From assembly GCF_029846275.1 (NCBI RefSeq), contig NZ_JARVWS010000003.1, positions 248,001 through 312,000 of the forward strand: a DNA stretch of 64,000 nt, read 5' to 3'. This DNA comes from Nocardioides sp. CER19. GTDB lineage: Bacteria > Actinomycetota > Actinomycetes > Propionibacteriales > Nocardioidaceae. Position numbers and translations under genes: made by a program. Shown piece by piece: positions 57,047 through 64,000 of this stretch; the first letter of the stretch is position 1; the number at the start of each line of letters is the position of its first letter. The notes beneath the pieces were generated by a model. It had not been told where the DNA came from. It saw only the letters and a list, made by a program, of their open reading frames with translations, and did no database searches.

Positions 57047-57855
57047 TTCAGCAACAACCTATCCAGGCGCCGGCGGACGACGACCAGCCCGCCCACCCCG
57101 AGCGCGACCAGATAGACCACGGAGACGGCGGAGCCCCACGAGAGCGCACCGGTCGTGAGCTCCCGGCAGAGGACCACGCCGCGGTAGAGCGGTGTGCACT
57201 CCACCACCCAGCGCAGCCAGTCCGGGTAGGCCGTGACCGGGAAGAACGTGGCCGAGAACAGGAACATCGGAAGCATGCCGAGGGTGACGTACTCGAAGTC
57301 CTGCCACGACCGCATGAACGTCGTCAGCGCCATCCCCACGGCGCCGAACGCGAGCCCGATGAGCAGCGCGGCCGGGACGACCAGCACCGCCCACCACGAG
57401 CCGACCAGGCCCATGAGGAGCATGACGACCACGAAGGCCGCCGAGTAGATCCCGCCGCGCAGCAACGACCAGGCCAGCTCGCCCCGGGCCACGTCGAGCG
57501 TCGTGAGCGGCGTGGCCAGCATCTGGTCGAAGAGCTTGTCGTACTTCAGCTTGAAGAAGAAGCCGAAGGTGGCGTCGAGGAGCGCGCCGTTCATGGCGGA
57601 CGCCGCGACCATGCCGGGCGCGACGAAGTCTCGGTAGTCGATCGCCTCGCCGTTGAACTCGAAGCCGTGCACGATCCTGCCGACCCCGATCCCGATCGAG
57701 AACAGGTAGAGGACCGGCTCGAGGAAGCCCGTCGCGAAGACGAACCAGGCCCTTCGGTAGGACAAGAGGTTGCGGTAGACCAGCAGGCCGACAGCCTCGC
57801 CGGGACGCACCGGCCGCGCCACGGCGGTCGTGACGGCCGTGTTGACCAGCGCCAT
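57043..57855 (-). CDS. ABC-2 type exporter permease (second)
   Basis: A 270-residue membrane protein with six helices, ABC-2 type. It has RNLLSYRRAWFVFATGFLEPVLYLFSIGIG, the loop PGMVAASAMNGALLDATFGFFFKLKYDKLFDQMLATPL and TLGMLPMFLFSATFFPVTAYPDWLRWV, like NodJ/DrrB proteins. With the adjacent permease it likely forms a heterodimer driven by the ATPase upstream. ATG 57855 overlaps the previous stop by one base. Confidence 0.9.
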   Translation of the reverse strand: MALVNTAVTTAVARPVRPGEAVGLLVYRNLLSYRRAWFVFATGFLEPVLYLFSIGIGVGRIVHGFEFNGEAIDYRDFVAPGMVAASAMNGALLDATFGFFFKLKYDKLFDQMLATPLTTLDVARGELAWSLLRGGIYSAAFVVVMLLMGLVGSWWAVLVVPAALLIGLAFGAVGMALTTFMRSWQDFEYVTLGMLPMFLFSATFFPVTAYPDWLRWVVECTPLYRGVVLCRELTTGALSWGSAVSVVYLVALGVGGLVVVRRRLDRLLLK

Positions 57856-58646
57856 CACTTCACCAGCCGTCGGGTCAGCCGGCGCACCGTCAGCCACCAG
57901 CCGACGGCGGCGAGCGCGGCCAGGTAGACGACGTGGACCGCCGCCCAGACCCAGTCGACGTCACCGAGCACGAGCATGCGGGTGAGGTCGACCCCCTGCC
58001 AGAGCGGGGTGACCCGGGCGACTGCCTCCAGCACCGGCCCGAGGTTGCCGATCGGGAAGAACGTGCCGGAGAACAGCGTCAGCGGGATCATGCCGAGACG
58101 GAAGATCAGGGCGAACGCCGACTCGTTGTCCAGTCCGGCGGCGAACGCGAACACGGGCGTGGCGAAGGCGAGCCCGATGAGCAGCTGCACGGGCAGTGCC
58201 GCGAGGGTGCCGCCTACCGACTCGAACACGCCGAACGGTGCCAGGACCGCCAGGAAGACGCCGCAGGAGAACAGCACCCGGACGAGGACGAAGCCGAGCT
58301 GAGCGAGCACGATCTCGCCGACGCTGAGCGGCGAGGCGATCATCGAGTAGTAGATCCGCTGCCACTTGACCATGCCCATCACCGGGTAGGTCGTCTCGCT
58401 GATCGCGATCGTCATCGCCTGCACCGCGACCATGCCCGGGGCGATGAAGGCGAGGTAGGACGGCGCCCCGTCGAGCTGCGCGGGGTCGGCCGTCACGAAG
58501 TCACCGAGCAGGACGCCCATCGCGAGGATGTAGAAGAACGGCGTCACGAAGGACGTGATGACGCCACCCTTCCAGGTGCGCTTGTAGACGATGGCCCAGT
58601 AGTCGACCAGTCGCAGGGCGCCGCTGAGCGGCATCGGGGTCGCCAT
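57855..58646 (-). CDS. ABC-2 type exporter permease (first)
   Basis: A 263-residue permease with six helices. Signatures are VDYWAIVYKRTWKGGVITSFVTP, YLAFIAPGMVAVQAMTIAIS and RIYYSMIASPLSVGEIV. It shares the NodJ/DrrB plan with its neighbour but only weak identity. ATG 58646 overlaps the ATPase stop by one base. Substrate unknown (drug or lipid-like compounds are typical of the family). Confidence 0.9.
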   Translation of the reverse strand: MATPMPLSGALRLVDYWAIVYKRTWKGGVITSFVTPFFYILAMGVLLGDFVTADPAQLDGAPSYLAFIAPGMVAVQAMTIAISETTYPVMGMVKWQRIYYSMIASPLSVGEIVLAQLGFVLVRVLFSCGVFLAVLAPFGVFESVGGTLAALPVQLLIGLAFATPVFAFAAGLDNESAFALIFRLGMIPLTLFSGTFFPIGNLGPVLEAVARVTPLWQGVDLTRMLVLGDVDWVWAAVHVVYLAALAAVGWWLTVRRLTRRLVK

Positions 58647-59605
58647 CAGTCCGCGAGGCTCCGTCCGGTCAGCCGGAGGAAGACGTCCTCGAGCGTGGCC
58701 CGGCGCACCAGCGTGGTCTCGGGGCGCAGCCCACGGCCCAGGACGTCCTGGAGCGCCCGCTCGCCGTCGTCGGTGTAGAGCAGCAGGCGATCGGGCAGCA
58801 CCTCGACCCGCTCCGCCAGGTCCTCGACCTTCGGGGCCAGCGCTTCGTTCTCGCCGACGCCGAACCTGATCTCGGCGACCTCGCGGGTGGAGTACTGCTC
58901 GATCAGCTCGCGCGGCGAGCCCTCGGCGACGATGACGCCCTTGTCCATGACGACCAGGCGATCGGCCAGCTGCTCGGCCTCGTCCATGTAGTGCGTGGTG
59001 AGCACGAGGGTCACGCCCTGCTGCTTGAGCCGGAACAGCCGGTCCCAGATGACGTGGCGTGCCTGCGGGTCGAGGCCGGTCGTCGGCTCGTCGAGGATGA
59101 GGATCTCGGGCTTGTTGATCAGGCTCCGGGCGATCGTCAGGCGGCGCTTCATCCCTCCGGACAGGTCGTCGACCTTCGCCTGCGCCTTCTCGGTCAGCTG
59201 CACGAAGTCGAGCAGCTCGTCGATCCGGTCCCGGACGACGTCACGCGGGAGGCCGAAGTAGCGCCCGTAGACGTAGAGGTTCTCCCAGACGTTGAGCTCG
59301 TTGTCGAGCGTGTCCTCCTGCGGGCACACTCCGATCCGGGACCGGATCTCCGGACCGTGGGTCGCCGGATCCAGTCCGAAGATGCGCAGCTCGCCGCCGC
59401 TCACCGGCGACACGCAGCAGATCATCCGCATGGTGCTCGACTTGCCGGCGCCGTTCGGGCCGAGGAAGCCGAAGGCCACGCCCCGTCGTACGTCGACGTC
59501 GATGCCGCGCACCGCCTCGAACTCGATGCCCGGGCCCTTGCGCGAGCGCTGCACGAAGGACTTGCGCAGGCCGCGCGCGGAGATCATGGACGTCTGGTCG
59601 GACAC
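58646..59605 (-). CDS. ABC exporter ATP-binding protein (DrrA/NodI-like)
   Basis: A 319-residue ATPase. Walker A GPNGAGKSS, Q-loop VCPQEDTLD, signature DDLSGGMKRR and Walker [14 protein letters not shown] are intact, and a C-terminal regulatory extension of about 80 residues follows, typical of DrrA-type subunits. It leads a three-gene operon with the two permeases. GTG 59605 starts it; ATG 59587 is an alternative. Divergent from the APC permease. Confidence 0.93.
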   Translation of the reverse strand: MSDQTSMISARGLRKSFVQRSRKGPGIEFEAVRGIDVDVRRGVAFGFLGPNGAGKSSTMRMICCVSPVSGGELRIFGLDPATHGPEIRSRIGVCPQEDTLDNELNVWENLYVYGRYFGLPRDVVRDRIDELLDFVQLTEKAQAKVDDLSGGMKRRLTIARSLINKPEILILDEPTTGLDPQARHVIWDRLFRLKQQGVTLVLTTHYMDEAEQLADRLVVMDKGVIVAEGSPRELIEQYSTREVAEIRFGVGENEALAPKVEDLAERVEVLPDRLLLYTDDGERALQDVLGRGLRPETTLVRRATLEDVFLRLTGRSLAD

Positions 59606-59720
59606 GGTCCCGACCCTAGGACGGCCCGCCGACGGCCCGCACACGGGATTCGGATTGGTCCATCCGAACGGGCCGATATTGGCCACGCGGCAGACCGCCG
59701 CCGACCCATAGTCTCCGATC

Positions 59721-60992
59721 GTGACTCGCACCGGCCTCTCCGTCGCCCAGGGCGCCGCTCTCACGCTCGGTGCCGTGCTCGGCACGGGCGTCATCTCGCT
59801 CCCCGCCCTCGCGGCCTCCGAGGCCGGGCCCGCCTCGCTCGTCGCGTGGATCGCCCTCATCGTGCTCTCGGTGCCGCTCGCCGCCACCTTCGCCGCGCTC
59901 GGCGCCCGCCACCCCGACGGGGGCGGCGTGTCGACGTACGCCCGGCTCGCCTTCGGCGAGCACGTCTCCACCATGGTCGGCTGGGCGTTCTACCTGACCA
60001 TCGGCGTCGGCGCTCCCGCGGCCGCCGGGTTCGCCGGGTCCTACGTGGCCGACGCCGTCGGCGGTGGCCGCGCGGCCAGCCTCGCCACCACCACCGGGAT
60101 CGTCGCCCTCGTGACGGTGCTCAACTGGTTCGGCATCAGGATCTCGGGTCGGGTCCAGCTCGGCATCGCCGCGACCATCGCGCTGCTGCTCGCCGTGGCG
60201 GTCCTCGTCGCGCTCCCCCACACCCACGCCGCCAACCTGACGCCGTTCGCCCCGCACGGCTGGACGGCCGTGGGCCGCGCCGCCGGGCTTCTGGTCTGGG
60301 CGTTCGCCGGCTGGGAGGTCCTGACCTCGCTGTCCGCCGAGTACGCCGACCCGGCCCGCGACATCCGCCGCTCGACGGCCATCGCGCTGGTCGTGGTGGG
60401 CGTGCTCTACCTCGGGATCGCGTTCGCCACGGTGGCGGTCCTCGGTCCGCACACGGGTCCCGCTCCCCTGTCCGACCTGCTCGTGCTCGGCTTCGGCGGC
60501 GGCGCCCGTCCGGTGACGACCGTCGTCGCGGTGCTGCTCACGCTCGGGGCGGTCAACGCCTACTTCGCCGGCGGCTCGCGGCTGGGCGCGGCGCTCGCCC
60601 GCGACGGCGGACTGCCGCGCGTCCTGGCCGCCGGGAGCGGCTCGGGCGAGGTGCCGCGGCGGGCGCTGGCCGTCATCGCCGTGACCGCGTTCGGCACGAT
60701 CGCGACGATGGCGGTGTTCGGCCTGTCCACGGACGCGCCCCTCCTGCTCGCCACCGGGACGTTCGCCTTCATCTACGTCGTCGGCTCCGCCTCCGCGCTG
60801 CGCCTCCTCCCGCGCCGTACGCCGGCCTGGTGGTGCGCCCTGGTGTCGCTGGTCGCCGCCCTCGCACTCCTGGCGATGACCGGGACGCACGTCGTCGGGC
60901 CGCTGCTGTTCGCCGCCGGCGGGCTGGTGTGGACGGTCGTCAGGCGGAGGTCCACCCCGCGGCCCGGGCCAGTCGCGCCAGTCCCGGCCTGA
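59721..60992 (+). CDS. APC-family amino acid permease
   Basis: A 423-residue permease with about 12 helices. It begins LTLGAVLGTGVISLPALAA, the helix-1 GxG motif of the amino acid-polyamine-organocation family, and has helix-6 WAFAGWEVLTSLSAEYADPARD. Substrate unknown. GTG 59721. The end overlaps the convergent MocR gene by 53 bp. Confidence 0.92.
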   Translation: MTRTGLSVAQGAALTLGAVLGTGVISLPALAASEAGPASLVAWIALIVLSVPLAATFAALGARHPDGGGVSTYARLAFGEHVSTMVGWAFYLTIGVGAPAAAGFAGSYVADAVGGGRAASLATTTGIVALVTVLNWFGIRISGRVQLGIAATIALLLAVAVLVALPHTHAANLTPFAPHGWTAVGRAAGLLVWAFAGWEVLTSLSAEYADPARDIRRSTAIALVVVGVLYLGIAFATVAVLGPHTGPAPLSDLLVLGFGGGARPVTTVVAVLLTLGAVNAYFAGGSRLGAALARDGGLPRVLAAGSGSGEVPRRALAVIAVTAFGTIATMAVFGLSTDAPLLLATGTFAFIYVVGSASALRLLPRRTPAWWCALVSLVAALALLAMTGTHVVGPLLFAAGGLVWTVVRRRSTPRPGPVAPVPA

Positions 60993-62343
60993 TCGCCTCG
61001 GTGAGCGCTGCGCCGTAGCCGAGCACCACGCCGTCGCGCCCGGCACCGATCCGGTGCTGACCGATGGTGTCGACGGCCACGCCGGCGGCCAGCGCCCGCT
61101 CCGCGAGCCCGGACGGGACCTCGGCGAACGCGGCGAGGTGGAGCCCCGCGGCCGATGGGACGACCTCCACCGGCATCCCGGCCAGCGCGTCGAGGACGAG
61201 CTCGCGACGCTCGGCGTAGACCTTCGCGGCCCGGCGGACGTGCCGCGCCAGCAGCCCCTCCTCGAGGAAGCGCGCCAGCGCGGCCTGCGGCTGGGTCGAG
61301 CCGAACCCGTCGGTGAGCTGCTTCGCGGCCAGCAGCGCGTCCATCACGCTGGCCGGCGCCACCAGGTAGCCGGCGCGCAGGCTCGGCAGCAGCGACTTCG
61401 AGAACGTGCCGACGTAGATCACGCGGCCGCCCTCGTCGAGCGCGTGGAGCGGCTCGAGCGGTCGCTGGCTGAAGCGGAACTCGCTGTCGTAGTCGTCCTC
61501 GACCACCGCCGCGTCACGGCTGGCGGCGAAGGCGAGCAGCTGCCGGCGGCGGGCCAGGCTCAGCGCGACGCCGAGCGGGAACTGGTGGCTCGGCGTCGTG
61601 TAGACCAGCCGGGTCTCGTCGGGCAGCTCGTCGACGACGAGCCCTTCGCCGTCCACCCGGACCGGCACGACCCTCGCACCGTGGGAGGCGAACAGGTCGC
61701 GCGCCGAGGCATAGCCGGGGTCCTCGACCGCGACGACGTCACCGGGCTCGACGAGCACCCGCGCGACCAGGTCGAGAGCCTGCTGGGTGCCGCTGGTCAC
61801 GACCACCTCGTCGGGGTCGGCACGAACGCCGCGCCCGTAGGCGACCGACCGGGCGATCGCCTCGCGCAGCCGGGGCAGGCCGGCCGGGCCGCCGTAGGCC
61901 CCGGGATGGTGTCCGTGCAGCCGCGACTCGGCGGCGAGGATGCGGCGCCATGTGTCGAAGGGGAACAGCGAGGCGTCCGGGATCCCCACCCGGAAGTCGT
62001 AGACCGGCACCGCGCTCTCGCCGCTCACGGGGACCGGCGCCCACCGCCAGCCGGGGCGTGGCCGCACCGCTCCCGTCGCGTAGCGCGACGGCGTCGCAGC
62101 GACCGCGCTGACGAACGTGCCGGCGCCGACCCGGGCGTCGAGGAACCCCTCGGCGACCAGCCGCTCGTAGACCGTCGCCACGGTGGTGCGAGAGATCCCC
62201 AGGTCGCCGGCCAGCGCGCGACTCGCCGGCAGCCGGTCGCCAGGGGCCAGCCGTCCGTCACGCACCGCGTCGCGCAGCGCGCGGTAGAGCGCGCCGGCCC
62301 GGTCGCCGCGATCGCTGAGGTCGAGGACGAGATCCACGGGCAC
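60940..62343 (-). CDS. MocR/PdxR-type regulator (GntR HTH fused to aminotransferase)
   Basis: A 467-residue fusion. Residues about 1-75 are a GntR winged HTH (LYRALRDAVRDGRLAPGDRLPASRALAGDL, SRTTVATVYERL). The rest is a class I aminotransferase-fold sensor with the PLP lysine in YVGTFSKSLLPSLRAGY and EDPGYASARDLFASHG. Members sense PLP or amino compounds and often control a neighbour, here perhaps the convergent APC permease or the divergent GNAT gene. GTG 62343 or 62337. Confidence 0.93.
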   Translation of the reverse strand: MPVDLVLDLSDRGDRAGALYRALRDAVRDGRLAPGDRLPASRALAGDLGISRTTVATVYERLVAEGFLDARVGAGTFVSAVAATPSRYATGAVRPRPGWRWAPVPVSGESAVPVYDFRVGIPDASLFPFDTWRRILAAESRLHGHHPGAYGGPAGLPRLREAIARSVAYGRGVRADPDEVVVTSGTQQALDLVARVLVEPGDVVAVEDPGYASARDLFASHGARVVPVRVDGEGLVVDELPDETRLVYTTPSHQFPLGVALSLARRRQLLAFAASRDAAVVEDDYDSEFRFSQRPLEPLHALDEGGRVIYVGTFSKSLLPSLRAGYLVAPASVMDALLAAKQLTDGFGSTQPQAALARFLEEGLLARHVRRAAKVYAERRELVLDALAGMPVEVVPSAAGLHLAAFAEVPSGLAERALAAGVAVDTIGQHRIGAGRDGVVLGYGAALTEAIRPGLARLARAAGWTSA

Positions 62344-62383
62344 ACCTTGCCCGAGAACACCGACGATCGCGCAGGATGTGCCC

Positions 62384-62956
62384 ATGACCACCGATCCCCT
62401 GGGCGCCGTCGAGTGGCCGCTGCGCACCGACCGCCTCACCCTGCGACGCGGCACGGAGCCGGACCTGGAGGCGATCTGGGCCTACCGTCGGGACCCGGCC
62501 GTCACCCGTTGGCTCTCCGCCGCGCCCGGCACGCTGGCCGAGCACCGGGCCTCCTTCATCGAGCGCGGTCACCTCGACCAGATGATCATGGTGGAGCGGG
62601 ACGGCACCGTCGTCGGTGACACGATGATCAGGATCGAGGACGCCTACGCCCAACACGAGATCGCCGAGCGGGCCCGCGGGACGCAGGCGGAGCTGGGATG
62701 GACGCTCGACCCGGCGTACGGCGGCCGCGGCTATGCGACGGAGGCGGTCCGCGCCCTCGTCGACCTCTGCTTCGGGCCGCTGGGGCTGCGTCGGGTCGTC
62801 GCGCTGTGCTTCGCCGACAACGAGCCGTCGTGGCGGCTGATGGAGCGGCTCGGCATGCGCCGCGAGCAGCACCTGGTCAGGGAGTCCCTGCACCGGTCGG
62901 GCGAGTGGGTCGATGCCTACGGCTACGCCCTCCTGGCCGAGGAGTGGCCGAGGTAG
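62384..62956 (+). CDS. GNAT-family N-acetyltransferase
   Basis: A 190-residue acetyltransferase of the RimJ/RimL-like group. The segments LRTDRLTLRRGTEPDLEAIWA, ELGWTLDPAYGGRGYATEAVRAL (acetyl-CoA loop) and VVALCFADNEPSWRLMERLGM are present. Substrate unknown; amines or ribosomal protein termini are typical. ATG 62384, with AGGA eight bases upstream. Confidence 0.92.
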   Translation: MTTDPLGAVEWPLRTDRLTLRRGTEPDLEAIWAYRRDPAVTRWLSAAPGTLAEHRASFIERGHLDQMIMVERDGTVVGDTMIRIEDAYAQHEIAERARGTQAELGWTLDPAYGGRGYATEAVRALVDLCFGPLGLRRVVALCFADNEPSWRLMERLGMRREQHLVRESLHRSGEWVDAYGYALLAEEWPR

Positions 62957-63597
62957 CTACGTCAGCCGGCCGCCGTAGTTGGGGAGCATGAAGCCGCGCT
63001 CGTAGTAGCCACCGTAGAACGCCAGCTGGTGACTGGAGATGTTGGCGGTGACGGTGTAGCCGCGTGCCGAGATCGCCTGGCGGCACCGCTGCTTGGCGAC
63101 CCTGACCCGCACGCCTCGCGGGCGTCCGCAGAGGCCGTTCCACTCGAAGCCGGCCCTCCGGAGCGGGCCGACGAGCCGCCGGACCTCCCTGTTGGGGCGG
63201 CCGGTCACGAAGAAGACGGCCATGCCGAGGGCGCGGGCCTGCCGGGCGACCGACAGCGTCGGCCGGGCGACCGACAGCGTCGGCCGGACGCCCTTCGGCC
63301 AGTCGTAGTGGGTGGCCAGGGCGACGTTGTCGATCCCGAGGACGATGGCCAGGCGGCCGCCCTGACGTGCGCGTGCGGCCAGGTAGGGGTGCACGGCTCT
63401 CAACGAGCGGGAGACGTCGCGGAGCCACACCGCCTTCGGCGGCAGCCCGTGTGCCGGCCCCGGTGGGCGTGCGCCAGGTGCCCGCCCGCAGGTGCGGAGG
63501 CGGAGGCGGGCAGGGCGACCGTCAGCGGCGCGAGCGCGCCGACGGCGAGGACGAGGGCCGCGATGCGACCGCGCCCGGGCATGGTCGTGTTGTTCAT
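62957..63597 (-). pseudogene. Secreted HAD-type acid phosphatase, frameshifted and catalytically eroded
   Basis: An ATG at 63597 starts a signal peptide (RIAALVLAVGALAPLTVALPASASA), but that frame stops at about 63400. A second frame, from about 63490 and open to 62957, encodes the mature domain (LPPKAVWLRDVSRSLRAVH). One base gained or lost near 63480-63510 would join them. The mature part is a class B-like HAD phosphatase but motif I reads VLGIDN instead of VLDID(E/D)T, so the nucleophile Asp is Gly, and the usual GDQxSDL motif has become SSHQLAF. A 21-bp duplication (63243-63284) repeats RPTLSVA. The gene looks dead. Confidence 0.75.
63243..63284. repeat. 21-bp tandem duplication inside the HAD relic
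   Basis: Two identical 21-base copies, in frame, so seven residues are repeated without breaking the mature-domain frame. Confidence 0.9.
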
Positions 63598-63723
63598 GTC
63601 TGCTCTCGGTGAGGGGTGGCGGCTAGACGTACGGCCGGCGGCGACCGGGTCTGAGCAGTTCGGGCCGCTGGGATCGGCAGCCGTACGCCGGCCGCTGTCG
63701 GTGCCGTGCGCAAAGATGGCGGC

Positions 63724-64000
63724 ATGCCCTTGCAGCGCTTCAGTGAGCCCACCCGTGTGTGGTTCTCGGCTGCGTTCGCGGAGCCCACGCCCGCCCAGCA
63801 GGGCGCGTGGGAGGCGATCAGCAAGGGGCGTCACGCGCTCGTCGTGGCGCCGACCGGCTCCGGCAAGACGCTGAGCGCGTTCATGTGGGCCGTCGACCGG
63901 CTCTTGACCGAGCCGCCGCCGGAGAAGGCGAAGCGGACCCGCGTGCTCTACGTCAGCCCGCTCAAGGCGCTGGCCGTCGACGTCGAGCGCAACCTGCGCA
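63724..64000 (+). CDS. lhr: Lhr-type ATP-dependent helicase, N-terminal part (cut by window edge)
   Basis: The first 92 codons of a large SF2 helicase. The Q-motif-like FAEPTPAQQGAWEAISKG and Walker A VVAPTGSGKTLSAFMWAVD are seen, followed by RVLYVSPLKALAVDVERNL, the motif Ia of Lhr proteins (about 1500 residues). Lhr acts in DNA repair in mycobacteria. ATG 63724 gives MPLQRFSEPTRVWF. Confidence 0.93.
   Translation, partial: MPLQRFSEPTRVWFSAAFAEPTPAQQGAWEAISKGRHALVVAPTGSGKTLSAFMWAVDRLLTEPPPEKAKRTRVLYVSPLKALAVDVERNLR

Overview
The window is about 72% GC chromosomal DNA from an actinobacterium, most likely a Nocardioides-type member of the Propionibacteriales. The evidence is heavy GTG start usage, 4-bp ATGA/GTGA overlaps, actinobacterial gene neighbourhoods (DUF3046 next to recA, DUF3263, a mycothiol-dependent isomerase-like protein, a MacS-type kinase) and LexA boxes of the mycobacterial TCGAAC-N4-GTTCG type. 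No rRNA, tRNA or CRISPR array was seen.

Layout. 1-7304 is host DNA: the 5' part of uvrC, a TPR protein, a VOC protein, a Rieske lipoprotein, uvrA with an SOS box, a DinB/MPI-like protein and the start of an MBL-fold hydrolase gene. 7305-21776 is a 14.5 kb integrative element inserted in the last 64 bases of that hydrolase gene. It carries a small cysteine-rich protein, a single-chain type ISP restriction-modification enzyme, a GIY-YIG-like protein, an XRE regulator with a palindromic operator candidate, four proteins I do not recognise, an intein-like Hint/LAGLIDADG protein, a lipoprotein gene sitting where a family A DNA polymerase was truncated, a 19-bp perfect hairpin, a HUH-type Rep and a large serine integrase. 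Integration swaps the hydrolase 3' end for an element-borne copy of equal length, so the protein stays complete; the original 3' end lies stranded at 21777-21840.

21777-36150 is host housekeeping and accessory DNA: DUF3137/LemA pair, methionine aminopeptidase, PLP decarboxylase, secreted M4 protease, K+ channel, AidB-like dehydrogenase, PEBP protein, an ArsR/MFS divergon with a clear operator, ArfB, a dienelactone hydrolase, and an Lrp regulator broken by a stop codon next to its LysE exporter. 36150-49102 holds DUF2804, a lipase maturation factor, an FAD oxidoreductase, a DHA2 transporter, GntR, a two-component system, an APH-aminotransferase fusion and glyA. 49224-52722 is an assimilatory sulfur cluster (leader peptide, sulfite reductase, APS reductase, sirohydrochlorin chelatase).

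52924-59605 is one long minus-strand block: an ABC exporter, DUF3046, recA (with SOS box) and then recX, a PPK2 kinase, a HipA-like kinase and DUF3037, each overlapping the next. The end (59721-64000) has an APC permease, a MocR/PdxR regulator, a GNAT enzyme, a frameshifted and catalytically eroded HAD phosphatase and the start of an Lhr helicase gene.

The two places most worth attention are the gene-restoring element and the SOS-linked recA-recX-ppk2-HipA-DUF3037 run.
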